From Desulfobacteraceae bacterium (lineage in GTDB: Bacteria; Desulfobacterota; Desulfobacteria; Desulfobacterales; Desulfobacteraceae): DNA of 13,691 nucleotides. Numbering within the stretch: the first letter of the stretch is position 1; each line of letters starts with the position of its first letter. A model generated the notes under the pieces. It did no database searches. It saw only the letters and a program-made list of their open reading frames with translations, and was not told the DNA's origin. The stretch lies in the NCBI GenBank assembly GCA_024225895.1, contig JAAEMC010000524.1, forward strand, positions 1 to 13,691, read 5' to 3'. Positions 1 to 7,242 of the stretch are shown here, in pieces. The position numbers were made by a program, and so were the translations under genes.

Positions 1-809
1 AGCAATTTGCCTTGCGGCCCCATTGCCTTTTTTATATTGGTGAGAATGCTTTTACAGGCTTTATCCGGCCAGTCATGCAGGATATGTGATAGGATATAGG
101 CGTCACTGCCTTGAGGGATAGATTTAAAAAAATCGCATTCAAGTGCCTGGCATCTTTTTTTAAGATTATTTTTACAAATTGATTTTTTAAGGCCCGGCAT
201 TACTTCAGGCAATTCCGCGACCTTTCCTTTTAAAGCAGGGTGCTTTTCAAGGATTGCAAACATAAGGGAGCCAATACCGCCGCCCACATCGGTAATGCTT
301 TTAAATATTGAAAAGTCATAGATATCTAAAATAGCCTTATGGGTAAACCCGGCTTTAAAAGCATTGGCATCATGGAAAATATCGGCGTCTGTTTTATGAG
401 TATCAAACCAGTCAAACACCGGCATATCATGAAGATGCTCAAATGCGGATTTTCCAGTCTGGACGCTGTAAAGTAAATTATCCCACATGGCATCATGCCA
501 GGACGAATGAAACAATAATGCAGCAGGTTTGAGTTTGTCTTTAACCAGGCACAGGCTCATGGGCGTGTTAACAAAGGTTTTATTCTCTTTTTCTTCAAAA
601 ATACCCAATGCAGATAACGCCCGCATCAATCGGTACAAGGAATCCGGATGTGTCTTTGTCCTTTTTGCGATTTGGTGAATATCCATTTTGGAATCTTTAA
701 TGATCTCGGCAATATCGAGTTTCGCAGCAGCATGTATGGGTTTGCTAATCCATTTTCCAAGGATAAACTGCATCATTTGGTGTTCAGGAACCGGGGGGTT
801 CGCTTTCAT
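1..809 (-). CDS. SAM-dependent O-methyltransferase, plant-type (Methyltransf_2) family, 3' end outside window
   Basis: An open frame runs from ATG at 809 to the window edge (269 complete codons). The start has a good ribosome site, AGGAG at 817-821, 7 nt upstream. The N-terminal ~100 residues look like the winged-helix dimerisation domain of this family. The SAM-binding motif I DVGGGIG is at residues 174-180. The motif YILSHILHDWPD at 238-249 contains the His (H245) at the position of the catalytic base in plant O-methyltransferases, and the fragment ends in the conserved PQGKLL strand. About 60-70 residues are probably missing. Family members methylate hydroxyl groups of small molecules (acetylserotonin, hydroxyneurosporene, caffeate, polyketide phenols). 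The substrate cannot be read from the sequence and no pathway partner is visible. The gene stands alone behind a long upstream region with a good promoter and repeats. The family is fairly certain; the substrate is unknown. Confidence 0.88.
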   Translation of the reverse strand, partial: MKANPPVPEHQMMQFILGKWISKPIHAAAKLDIAEIIKDSKMDIHQIAKRTKTHPDSLYRLMRALSALGIFEEKENKTFVNTPMSLCLVKDKLKPAALLFHSSWHDAMWDNLLYSVQTGKSAFEHLHDMPVFDWFDTHKTDADIFHDANAFKAGFTHKAILDIYDFSIFKSITDVGGGIGSLMFAILEKHPALKGKVAELPEVMPGLKKSICKNNLKKRCQALECDFFKSIPQGSDAYILSHILHDWPDKACKSILTNIKKAMGPQGKL

Positions 810-907
810 TTTAATACTCCTTTGTATTTAAATTAATAATAAGGTAATGGTCGAAAATTCTGGGGATTGATAAGGATAGAAATGGAAAAGATTTTCTCTG
901 TGAGTTA

Positions 908-947
908 AAAAGAGGTGGGTTATCGTTTGAAAGGATTAAAAGAGGTG
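908..947 (-). repeat. Two direct repeats in the leader of the O-methyltransferase gene, possible operator
   Basis: The 10-mer CACCTCTTTT (minus strand) occurs at 938-947 and again at 908-917, exactly 30 bp apart, close to three helical turns. Both copies lie just downstream of the predicted transcription start, a position typical for repressor sites. The identity of any binding protein is unknown, and chance recurrence in AT-rich DNA is possible. Confidence 0.3.
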
Positions 948-959
948 TCTACAAAACTA

Positions 960-988
960 TTTATATACAAAAGAAATTATAAAGTCAA
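960..988 (-). promoter_or_regulatory. Predicted sigma70-type promoter of the O-methyltransferase gene
   Basis: On the minus strand, TTGACT (983-988) and TATAAA (960-965) are separated by exactly 17 nt, each matching 5 of 6 consensus bases. A start near 953 would give a 5' leader of roughly 145 nt. The surrounding DNA is AT-rich, so chance matches are more likely than usual. Confidence 0.5.
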
Positions 989-1042
989 ATTTATAACTAG
1001 GGTAAACGCTTGTAATACTATCATGAATTTTAATTTTATTAA

Positions 1043-1092
1043 TTTACGGAAACCGTAAAACATTTGGTACAAATGCTTTGGTACTTACGTAA
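1043..1092. promoter_or_regulatory. Cluster of three palindromes upstream of the O-methyltransferase promoter
   Basis: Three adjacent dyads lie within 50 bp: TTTACGG-AAA-CCGTAAA (1043-1059, perfect 7-bp arms), CATTTG-GTA-CAAATG (1061-1075, perfect 6-bp arms) and TTACGTAA (1085-1092). The octamer TTTGGTAC occurs at 1063-1070 and 1077-1084. They sit about 55-105 bp upstream of the -35 box of the predicted promoter, where activator sites are often found. None is followed by a T-run, so termination is less likely than protein binding. Confidence 0.4.
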
Positions 1093-1333
1093 ATCAAAGA
1101 CTTTTGTTGCGTTTACCTTTAAATCGTAACTGCTTGAAATCATTAATGTGGAAAAGTTACATGCGATTGCCCTGCCATCATCCACCATCAAGGTGCCAGG
1201 GATGTGCCTTTTATTCTGTTATTGTGGCATGTTGTGGAATTCGATGGTGGATTTGTTTTTAAGTGATTCCATTTAATTAGATTGTTTTTCGAAATCGTAT
1301 TTTTTGAGAATCACTATATCTCATAAAATGGTA

Positions 1334-1819
1334 TCAGCTCCGGGCAAAATCCTCAAGGGCACTGCCTTCGAGCCGGTATTGAACCGATTCTTTGAGGGAC
1401 TTTGCTCCGCAGGACAGGTAAAAATCAATGGCTGGCTGGTTCCAGTCCAGAGCTGTCCAATCCAGGCGGCCGCAATTGTTATCCAAGGCAATTTTTGCAA
1501 GATTGTGGAATAAGGCCTTGCCTGCACCCAATTTCCGGAATTCAGATAAAATATATAAATCTTCCAGGTAAATCCCGCTCTTACCCTGCCAGGTAGAATA
1601 ATTAAAGAAATATACCGCAAAACCAACGGGTTGGCCGGCTTTCTCGCATATCAGGGCATGGGTGGTTGTATTTTGACTGAAAATTGTTGTTTCATAATCT
1701 TCAACTGTGGCTGTCACCTTATGGGGGGCTTTGACGAATTTGGCCAGTTCTTTGACAAAATAAAGGATCAGTCCGGCATCTTCAATTTTGGCATCTCTGA
1801 TGGTTAAAGCGGTTGTCAT
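1334..1819 (-). CDS. GNAT family N-acetyltransferase, diamine/polyamine (SSAT-like) type
   Basis: This 161-residue protein fits the GNAT fold and resembles the spermidine/spermine N1-acetyltransferase-like branch, which transfers acetyl from acetyl-CoA to primary amines in the cytoplasm. Visible signatures are the early ELAKFVKAPHKVTAT stretch, the PVGFAVYFFNYSTWQGKSGIYLEDLY beta4 region at about 65-89 (the tryptophan loop and LEDLY are typical of this branch), the acetyl-CoA pyrophosphate loop RKLGAG at 95-100, and DWNQPAIDFY at 125-134, where Y134 matches the general-acid tyrosine. The length is normal. The ribosome site is weak (GGAAAA). It lies 137 bp beyond coaX, so it is probably transcribed on its own, although no terminator separates them. 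The true substrate (diamine, thialysine or other) cannot be assigned. Confidence 0.88.
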   Translation of the reverse strand: MTTALTIRDAKIEDAGLILYFVKELAKFVKAPHKVTATVEDYETTIFSQNTTTHALICEKAGQPVGFAVYFFNYSTWQGKSGIYLEDLYILSEFRKLGAGKALFHNLAKIALDNNCGRLDWTALDWNQPAIDFYLSCGAKSLKESVQYRLEGSALEDFARS

Positions 1820-1956
1820 AATAATTTTCCAAATAATAAAATAACGTATGGTAATCGCCAGAAACCAAATGGTTCATAAATTATAGGACTTAAGTCAAAC
1901 GGAATATATTTATGGCATTTGGTATAGCTGTTCCAATAAACGATTGCTTTTGATTC

Positions 1957-2724
1957 TTAGATAGATGCGCTGATAATACGCAACCCATCCAGAGTCAGGG
2001 ACTGCTCGACTTTTTCAATAGTTTCAGACAAGTCGGCAATAAGCGGGGCAAGACCTCCTGTTGCAAGTATCTTTGGAAGTGAATCCATTTCTTTTTTCAT
2101 CCGTGAAACCATTCCGTCCACCATGGAAGCATTCCCGTGAATAATTCCTGATTTGATACTTTCAATGGTATCTTTGCCAATAATTCTTTTTGGGGCCTGG
2201 AATATTTCCACCCTGGGAAGTCTCGATGCTTTATGGAATAATGCTTCCGAGGAAATCATAATACCGGGCACAATGGCGCCACCGAGATACTCTCCTTTTT
2301 GGGATATAACATCAAAGGTCGTGGCCGTGCCAAAGTCAATAATGATCATGGCACATTTATATTTAGCATATGCGGCTACGCTGTTTACAATTCTATCCGG
2401 TCCCACCTCAGCTGGATTGTTATAAAGAATGGGCATTAGTTTTTTAACGGAATCAGGATGTATCCACACGGGTGAAAGCTGCAGATATTTTTCGCAGAAT
2501 GCATTTAAAATGGGCACGGAAGCCGGCACAACAGAGGAAATAACTACTTTTGTAATCTGGGAGGTATCCACTTTCTTAGCTGAAAAAAGAGCATTGGCAA
2601 GCACATTGAATTCATCGGCAGTAGTATCCCGCACCGTCCGAATCCGCCAGTCCTCTTTTAGTACATCCCCTTCATAAACGCCGATTACAGAATTGGTGTT
2701 CCCCACATCAATCACAAGAAGCAT
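1957..2724 (-). CDS. coaX: Type III pantothenate kinase
   Basis: CoaX phosphorylates pantothenate to 4'-phosphopantothenate, the first step of coenzyme A synthesis, and unlike CoaA is insensitive to CoA feedback and needs a monovalent cation. At 255 residues it has normal length. The ASKHA-fold motifs are all present: DVGNTN at 6-11 (phosphate 1, with the conserved Asp6), GPDR at 108-111 for pantothenate binding, IIDFGTATTFDVI at 128-140 (phosphate 2, Asp130), GGAIVPGI at 148-155 and the adenosine motif ATGGLAPLI at 221-229. AAGGAG lies a normal distance upstream of the ATG. It is the last gene of the ftsH-folP-ybbR-coaX run, 33 nt after ybbR, so co-transcription is likely. In related genomes it is more often next to birA, so its place here may reflect local rearrangement. 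Confidence 0.96.
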   Translation of the reverse strand: MLLVIDVGNTNSVIGVYEGDVLKEDWRIRTVRDTTADEFNVLANALFSAKKVDTSQITKVVISSVVPASVPILNAFCEKYLQLSPVWIHPDSVKKLMPILYNNPAEVGPDRIVNSVAAYAKYKCAMIIIDFGTATTFDVISQKGEYLGGAIVPGIMISSEALFHKASRLPRVEIFQAPKRIIGKDTIESIKSGIIHGNASMVDGMVSRMKKEMDSLPKILATGGLAPLIADLSETIEKVEQSLTLDGLRIISASI

Positions 2725-2757
2725 TCATTTCTCCTTTTTTTATGTAATGGTAAGTTC

Positions 2758-3705
2758 TTATTCAATTTTTACGGTAAATACCTTTGGGTCTGCCTGGGTC
2801 ATGATCAAATCAACCGGAATGTTAATATAGGCATGCCGGGCATATACCCCTGGTTTCAAGCCCTCTTCAATATTCATGAATGCATATACCTTGTCAATAA
2901 CTTCCTTGTTGCTCACTACATCAAAGGGCCCCTTGATTTCAATGGTGATTGCAGGGGGCACAATACTAATTTTTGACGGGGCATTTATAAGCTGGACCGG
3001 AATTTTTTCAAGGGTTCTAGTGATAAGCTGCTGCTTGACCGGAACTGTGACAATAATAATACCATCAGAGGAAACAACCGCCAGGGAGGAATCAATGTCA
3101 ATGGGCACCTTTTTCTTAAAGTCCTCATCGGCGTTGGTCAGATCCACTGGTTTGGTTTTGACTTCCTGAATGGAGTTGAGCACCGGTTCTGCCCCTGTCA
3201 GAGAAATTCTATTGGGTTTACACGCAGCTTGAAGTGCAATAAACCCTTTGGAGGGGTCTCCGGTGTAAGGCACGGTAATATTGAATTGGCGGGTGATCTT
3301 TTTTTCGAGCTGAACCCCTAGGTAAGAAGGTGTAAAACTTAAAATTTTTATTTGGGGACCCAAAGGGATTCGGGCCTTGGTAACCGGTATCAAATAGGCA
3401 CCGGGTTCAACGGATTCTGATGCACCGGCCGGATCAAATTCAAGGTCTGTGTATAGATCGACTGTATAATTTATGTTTTCTTTGGTAATCAGGTCAATGA
3501 GTTCCTGATCACCTTGTATCCTGATTTCGAGCTTGTCTGAATAGTATGAGGTTAAGACCAGGCCATTGGGAACAGAAGAGAATTTAACAGGGATAAGGAT
3601 ATCGGTCTCCACCGGTTCGGCAGTACAGCCGTATAGAGAGAAAAGAAAAAAAACGCACAAAAGCCGTAACAGATAATTGGTGTTGTGCCGGCGGATATTA
3701 GGCAT
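2758..3705 (-). CDS. ybbR: YbbR/CdaR-family protein with lipoprotein signal peptide
   Basis: The 315-residue protein consists of tandem YbbR-like beta repeats, seen as recurring patterns such as IPVKFSSVPNGLVL near 37-50, RQFNITVPYTGDPSKGFIAL near 140-160, and similar segments to the C-terminus (about three to four repeats). In Firmicutes, CdaR proteins of this family face outward and modulate the diadenylate cyclase CdaA. The family usually has a single N-terminal membrane helix; here residues 12-27 form a short hydrophobic stretch ending in the lipobox LYGC, which suggests cleavage and lipid attachment at Cys27 with Thr at +2. The ATG overlaps the end of folP by 8 nt, and an in-frame stop six codons upstream leaves no earlier start. 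AGGA abuts the ATG too closely to act normally, so translation is probably coupled to folP. No cdaA gene is adjacent. The family is confident; a CdaA-regulating role here is uncertain. Confidence 0.85.
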   Translation of the reverse strand: MPNIRRHNTNYLLRLLCVFFLFSLYGCTAEPVETDILIPVKFSSVPNGLVLTSYYSDKLEIRIQGDQELIDLITKENINYTVDLYTDLEFDPAGASESVEPGAYLIPVTKARIPLGPQIKILSFTPSYLGVQLEKKITRQFNITVPYTGDPSKGFIALQAACKPNRISLTGAEPVLNSIQEVKTKPVDLTNADEDFKKKVPIDIDSSLAVVSSDGIIIVTVPVKQQLITRTLEKIPVQLINAPSKISIVPPAITIEIKGPFDVVSNKEVIDKVYAFMNIEEGLKPGVYARHAYINIPVDLIMTQADPKVFTVKIE

Positions 3706-4564
3706 TCCTGATTGAATCGATTATTCGGGTCAACGGGCTGACCTGTTCGACATCATGGACCCTGACAATATGAGCCCCTTTGAAAAGGCAAGCCGAAACT
3801 GCTGCAAGGGTCCCATACTCTGTTTTTTTGCTATCAGGTCTGATGGGTTTTTTTTCATCATCAGTGAGAATGTTCTGGATAAATGATTTTCTTGAAGGTC
3901 CCATGAGTACCGGGTATCCAAGGGCGGTCAATTTTTCAAGGTGGTTGATCAAAACCAGGTTGTGCTCCACGGTTTTTCCAAATCCAATACCCGGATCCAG
4001 GATGATGTTTTCTTTTGATATGCCCTTGTTTATTGCAAATAGTGCCCTGGAGTTCAAGTAATCGGTGATTTCAAGCATGAGATCATCATAATCCGGATTG
4101 ATCTGCATGGTTTCAGGGGTGCCTTTCATGTGCATGAGAATGACCGGGGCATTTCTTTGGGCTGCCAAGTCTGCCATGGAAGGATCTTTTTCAAAAGCAC
4201 TGATGTCATTGATAATGGAAGCACCGGCATCCAAAGCAGCACTTGCCACTTCAGACTTGACCGTATCAATGGAAATGGGAACGTCTATCTTTCTAACAAG
4301 CTTTTCAATCACGGGGATGACCCTTGAAAGTTCTTTTTCAACACTGACAGGTGTTGAAAAAGGGCGGGAGGACTCACCACCGATATCCAGTATATGTGCA
4401 CCATCCCGGATCAATTTGAGACCCTGTTCCACCGCAGTGTCGACTGTATTGAATTTGCCGCCGTCAGAAAAGGAATCCGGGGTAGTATTTAAAATTCCCA
4501 TGATACAGGAGCAGGACCCAAGTTTTAAACGAAACCGGTCAAATTCAAGGACAAATTCAGGCAT
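3698..4564 (-). CDS. folP: Dihydropteroate synthase
   Basis: FolP condenses 6-hydroxymethyl-7,8-dihydropterin pyrophosphate with p-aminobenzoate to give dihydropteroate in folate synthesis; it is the sulfonamide target. The 288 residues carry every landmark of the TIM barrel: GILNTTPDSFSDGG at 23-36 (loop 1), GGESSRP at 62-68 (loop 2, Ser where Thr is usual), SIDT at 98-101, the NDIS pterin site at 119-122, MHMKGTPETMQ at 144-154, DPGIGFGKT at 190-198, GPSRKSF at 222-228 and VRVHDV at 267-272. AAGGAA lies upstream of the ATG and the gene begins 2 nt after the ftsH stop, so the two are translated from one message. The ftsH-folP pairing is widespread in bacteria. All catalytic and pterin-binding residues I can check are present. 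Confidence 0.97.
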   Translation of the reverse strand: MPEFVLEFDRFRLKLGSCSCIMGILNTTPDSFSDGGKFNTVDTAVEQGLKLIRDGAHILDIGGESSRPFSTPVSVEKELSRVIPVIEKLVRKIDVPISIDTVKSEVASAALDAGASIINDISAFEKDPSMADLAAQRNAPVILMHMKGTPETMQINPDYDDLMLEITDYLNSRALFAINKGISKENIILDPGIGFGKTVEHNLVLINHLEKLTALGYPVLMGPSRKSFIQNILTDDEKKPIRPDSKKTEYGTLAAVSACLFKGAHIVRVHDVEQVSPLTRIIDSIRNA

Positions 4565-4566
4565 GC

Positions 4567-6579
4567 TTATTCCTTGTCCTGGTTCTTGGGTGGTTCATCG
4601 AAAGATTGGCTGTCATTTTCATCCTGGGATGAATCATCCACTTCATCCTCGTCCTCATTGTCAAGGATTTCAAAAGAGTCTTCCCCTAAGGGTTCTTCAC
4701 CCTGTTCATGGGTAACATTGGGTTCATCTTGTGCCTTCTTTGGCTCTGAGGGCTCATTCTTTTTTCCGAAAAAATCAAAGTCAGGGCGCAGGCTTTGGAT
4801 CAGGTCATCCAGTTCAGGTCCCATGACAGTCTCTTTTTCGATGAGCAGGTCTGTCAACTTGTGGAGAATATCTATATTTTCTTTCAGGATATTTTGGGCT
4901 GAGGTAAAAGCTCTGTCAATTATCAGGGCAACTTCCCCGTCAATTTTTTTGGCGGTTTCCTCGGAATAACTTTTGGCTTGCGTCATTTCCCTGCCAATAA
5001 AGATATTATCATCGCTTTCTTCATAGGAAAGCAGGGCAAGATTGTCACTCATCCCAAATGTGCGAACCATGCGATTTGCCAGTTTGGTTGCCTGCTTGAT
5101 ATCATTGGCAGCACCGGTGCTGATTCGGTTAAAGATGATTTGTTCAGCCACACGACCTCCAAAGGCAATGGCCAGTTCGTTTTCAAGCTGATCCTTGTAT
5201 TTGAAATCCCCTTCTTCGGGTAAGAACCAGGTAACACCTGCGGCCCTGCCCCTTGGAATGATGGTGATTTTATTCACCGCATCGGTATTAGGGAGGAACC
5301 TGGCCACAAGGGCATGACCGCCTTCATGGTATGCGGTTGTTTTCTTTTCCTCCTCCTTGATGACTTTTGATTTTCTTTCCAGCCCCATGTAGACTTTGTC
5401 TTTTGAATCTTCAAAATCCTGCATGGTCAACTTTTCATGATCTCTTTTTGCTGCCAGAAGCGCGGCTTCATTTACCAGGTTTTCAAGGTCGGCACCTGAA
5501 AAACCGGGAGTACCTTTGGCAAGAATTACAGGATCAACATCATCACCTAAGGGTGTTTTTTTCATGTGAACCCGTAAAATACCTTCCCTGCCTTTGATAT
5601 CCGGCATGTCGACCACAACCTGGCGGTCAAACCTGCCCGGTCTGAGCAATGCCGGGTCCAGGACATCGGCCCTGTTGGTGGCTGCCATTAGGATGACGCC
5701 TTCATTGGATTCAAATCCGTCCATTTCCACCAGAAGCTGGTTCAAGGTCTGTTCACGTTCGTCATGTCCGCCGCCCAGCCCTGCTCCTCTCTGTCTTCCC
5801 ACAGCATCAATTTCATCAATAAATATAATACAGGGTGCGTTTTTCTTTCCTTGGGCAAAAAGATCTCTTACTCTGGAAGCGCCCACGCCCACGAACATTT
5901 CAACAAAGTCGGAACCGGAAATAGTGAAAAAAGGAACCCCTGCTTCACCAGCTACTGCCCGCGACAACAAGGTTTTGCCCGTACCGGGGTTTCCCACAAG
6001 AAGAACCCCTTTTGGTATGCGGCCGCCCAATCTTGTAAACTTATCTGGTTTTTTTAAAAACTCAACCACTTCAGTGAGTTCTTCTTTGGCTTCATCTATT
6101 CCCTCAACATTGGCAAAGGTCACTTTTTCCCCTTTGTCGTCCATGAGTCTTGCACGGCTTTTCCCGAATGACAGTGCTTTTCCTCCGCCGGCACCGCCCT
6201 GCATCTGGCGCATGAAAAAGATCCATACCCCGATTAGGACAATCATGGGAAGCCAGGAAACCACTATGGACATGAACCATGAAGATTCTGCAGGCGGTTT
6301 TGCCTTGATGGCCACACCATTGGTCCTTAAGAATTTAATGAGATCTCCGTCATTGGGAGCAAAACTCTTGAACCTTGCACCACTTCCGTCCTGCATCAAA
6401 AGTTCCTGACCCTGGATCACCACGCTTTGGATTTTTCCATCCTCGACCATGGCCAGAAATTCGGAATATCCAATATCCACCTGCCCCCCGGCCTGCTGCT
6501 GGTTAAAGATATTGTACAGCATGACCATCATCAGGATAATGACCAGCCAAAGAGAAATATTTTTGTAAAATTGGTTCAA
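4567..6579 (-). CDS. ftsH: ATP-dependent zinc metalloprotease FtsH
   Basis: FtsH is a hexameric inner-membrane AAA+ protease that extracts and degrades misfolded membrane proteins and short-lived regulators. In the 670 residues are TM1 (about 8-25), a small periplasmic domain, TM2 (about 101-123), Walker A GNPGTGKT (196-203), Walker B IIFIDEID (251-258), the second region of homology with [20 protein letters not shown] (300-319, arginine fingers R313/R316), the zinc site HEGGH (418-422, usually HEAGH) and the third ligand D493 in [10 protein letters not shown]. The start is TTG at 6579: GGAAG lies just upstream, and the first internal ATG (M17) would cut TM1, so TTG is well supported. The last ~66 residues form a low-complexity tail with about 25 Asp/Glu, longer and more acidic than in E. 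coli FtsH (644 aa). It heads the folP-ybbR-coaX operon. Confidence 0.97.
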   Translation of the reverse strand: MNQFYKNISLWLVIILMMVMLYNIFNQQQAGGQVDIGYSEFLAMVEDGKIQSVVIQGQELLMQDGSGARFKSFAPNDGDLIKFLRTNGVAIKAKPPAESSWFMSIVVSWLPMIVLIGVWIFFMRQMQGGAGGGKALSFGKSRARLMDDKGEKVTFANVEGIDEAKEELTEVVEFLKKPDKFTRLGGRIPKGVLLVGNPGTGKTLLSRAVAGEAGVPFFTISGSDFVEMFVGVGASRVRDLFAQGKKNAPCIIFIDEIDAVGRQRGAGLGGGHDEREQTLNQLLVEMDGFESNEGVILMAATNRADVLDPALLRPGRFDRQVVVDMPDIKGREGILRVHMKKTPLGDDVDPVILAKGTPGFSGADLENLVNEAALLAAKRDHEKLTMQDFEDSKDKVYMGLERKSKVIKEEEKKTTAYHEGGHALVARFLPNTDAVNKITIIPRGRAAGVTWFLPEEGDFKYKDQLENELAIAFGGRVAEQIIFNRISTGAANDIKQATKLANRMVRTFGMSDNLALLSYEESDDNIFIGREMTQAKSYSEETAKKIDGEVALIIDRAFTSAQNILKENIDILHKLTDLLIEKETVMGPELDDLIQSLRPDFDFFGKKNEPSEPKKAQDEPNVTHEQGEEPLGEDSFEILDNEDEDEVDDSSQDENDSQSFDEPPKNQDKE

Positions 6580-6615
6580 GGCTCTTCCTTTCTTGAAAAC
6601 GTTTTTAACCCTAGT

Positions 6616-6645
6616 ATTTTAACCTCATATTTATGACTATTTCAA
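6616..6645 (-). promoter_or_regulatory. Predicted sigma70-type promoter of the ftsH operon
   Basis: On the minus strand TTGAAA (6640-6645) and TAAAAT (6616-6621) are 18 nt apart, each matching 5 of 6 consensus bases, and lie 37-66 nt upstream of the TTG start of ftsH. No heat-shock (sigma32-type) element is evident. This would drive ftsH-folP-ybbR-coaX. Confidence 0.55.
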
Positions 6646-6700
6646 TAATAAACATGAATTCGCAATATACAAGGAGTGAGGAATAGAATAATTCAGCCGT

Positions 6701-6741
6701 AAATAAGGGCCTGTTTCTTCTTTAAAAACAGGCCCTTATTT
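6701..6741 (-). terminator. Strong hairpin terminator with perfect 16-bp stem
   Basis: The arms at 6701-6716 and 6726-6741 are perfect reverse complements (core GGGCCTG / CAGGCCC), with a 9-nt loop. In the minus direction it follows the stop of the degraded frame at 6768 and ends upstream transcription (tilS side) before the ftsH promoter. T-rich sequence borders both sides (better on the plus side, TTTTATTTTT), so it may work in both directions. It insulates the ftsH operon from upstream read-through. Confidence 0.8.
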
Positions 6742-6767
6742 TATTTTTGAAAGTATTTTACCGGTTG

Positions 6768-6956
6768 TTAGGAAAAATCATATCCCCTTTCCCCAAGCAA
6801 TGCCTGATCCATACCAATATATTCCTCTTCCTGGCTTAATCTGAATCCAATTGCCGGTTCACCGGCTGCAAAGGCAGTTGCGGGCAATTTGGTGAGTGAT
6901 AGAATAACAACAAGAGTTCTTTCTTCTAATATTTTTGTAATTAGTCTTGCATGATA
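6768..6956 (-). pseudogene. Degraded frame; end resembles the C-terminal tail of an Amt-type ammonium transporter
   Basis: A 62-codon open frame without a plausible start ends at TAA (6768-6770). Its last ~26 residues, containing GFRLSQEEEYIGMDQ followed by GERGYDF, match the pattern of the cytoplasmic tail of AmtB/Amt ammonium transporters (typically G-L-R-V-S-x-E-E-E ... G-L-D ... H-G-E-x-x-Y). The upstream part (RTLVVILSLTKLPATAFAAGE) does not look like the last Amt transmembrane helix, and TGA stops the frame at 6957-6959. The terminator 26 nt downstream fits the end of a real former gene. I read it as the relic of a transporter gene, most of it lost. It lies between tilS and ftsH, which are direct neighbours in many genomes. 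The resemblance rests on pattern memory, not an alignment. Confidence 0.4.
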
Positions 6957-6996
6957 TCACTGAGTATCTGGTATTAAGAGGAGGCGTCTTAATTAG

Positions 6997-7241
6997 CCCG
7001 AATATTTCATGAATCGAGTTTGTTTTAGCTGCAAGTTGCAGGGCATGCTGCTGTAATCATTTACCGCAAATGCCCTGCAACGCAGCAGATGAGACAAAAT
7101 CGGTTCGCTTAGAAAGGTGAGGTTTCGGCCATTTCTTTTAAAAGACACCTTGTCTTTCTAATTTGCTTGAAAATTCCAATGTAATTAATTGTAATCATAA
7201 CGTTTTTAAAAAATTTAGTTAAAACCTCATGAAATATTCGG
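6997..7241. mobile_element. MITE-like element, complete copy, 245 bp
   Basis: The ends are inverted repeats: CCGAATATTTCATGA at 6998-7012 is the exact reverse complement of 7227-7241, and the left end has one extra C at 6997. The 5-bp direct repeat ATTAG flanks the element at 6992-6996 and 7242-7246, which fits a target-site duplication. No coding frame exists inside, so movement would depend on a transposase supplied elsewhere. It contains a long hairpin (7036-7080) and a smaller one (AAAGACA-CCT-TGTCTTT, 7141-7157). A second copy begins at 13591. The right target repeat overlaps the tilS stop codon. The transposase family cannot be named from the sequence; a CC-initial end with a 5-bp duplication would suit the IS1380 group, but that is a guess. 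Confidence 0.75.
7036..7080. repeat. Long conserved hairpin inside the MITE-like element
   Basis: The 11-bp arms TTGCAGGGCAT (7036-7046) and ATGCCCTGCAA (7070-7080) are perfect complements. The inner part adds GTAA-TCAT-TTAC (7053-7064), and the outer flanks GCTGC / GCAGC can extend the stem with a bulge. In the second copy (13630-13674) both arms are unchanged and the only difference within this span is one loop base, so the structure is preserved. Confidence 0.75.
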
Positions 7242-7242
7242 A

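Larger units (their letters stand above)
810..1333. other. 524-bp intergenic region between the acetyltransferase and O-methyltransferase genes
   Basis: No convincing gene was found. Besides the promoter, repeats and palindromes listed separately, it holds a 10-bp inverted repeat, ATCCACCATC at 1180-1189 against GATGGTGGAT at 1243-1252 (53-nt loop). A second, 8-bp pair is AGTGATTC at 1262-1269 against GAATCACT at 1308-1315. Two short open frames, 1161-1262 on plus (33 codons) and 1039-1188 on minus (49 codons), resemble no family I know. The length and the number of dyads are more than a simple promoter region needs. Confidence 0.6.

Noticed and set aside
1039..1188. 49-codon minus-strand frame in the intergenic region
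   Set aside because: It has no close ribosome site and no recognisable similarity, and its end coincides with the palindrome cluster; chance is sufficient.
1864..1923. ACCAAATG / CATTTGGT inverted repeat after coaX as a terminator
   Set aside because: The 44-nt loop and lack of a T-run make an intrinsic terminator unlikely; it was mentioned only as a possible regulatory dyad.
4098..4715. 205-codon plus-strand open frame
   Set aside because: It is antisense to folP and the ftsH tail, both of which have complete family motifs; no ribosome site or domain supports it.
5594..6409. 271-codon plus-strand open frame
   Set aside because: It lies wholly antisense to the conserved AAA+ part of ftsH, is rich in Pro/Ser as shadow frames are, and matches no family.
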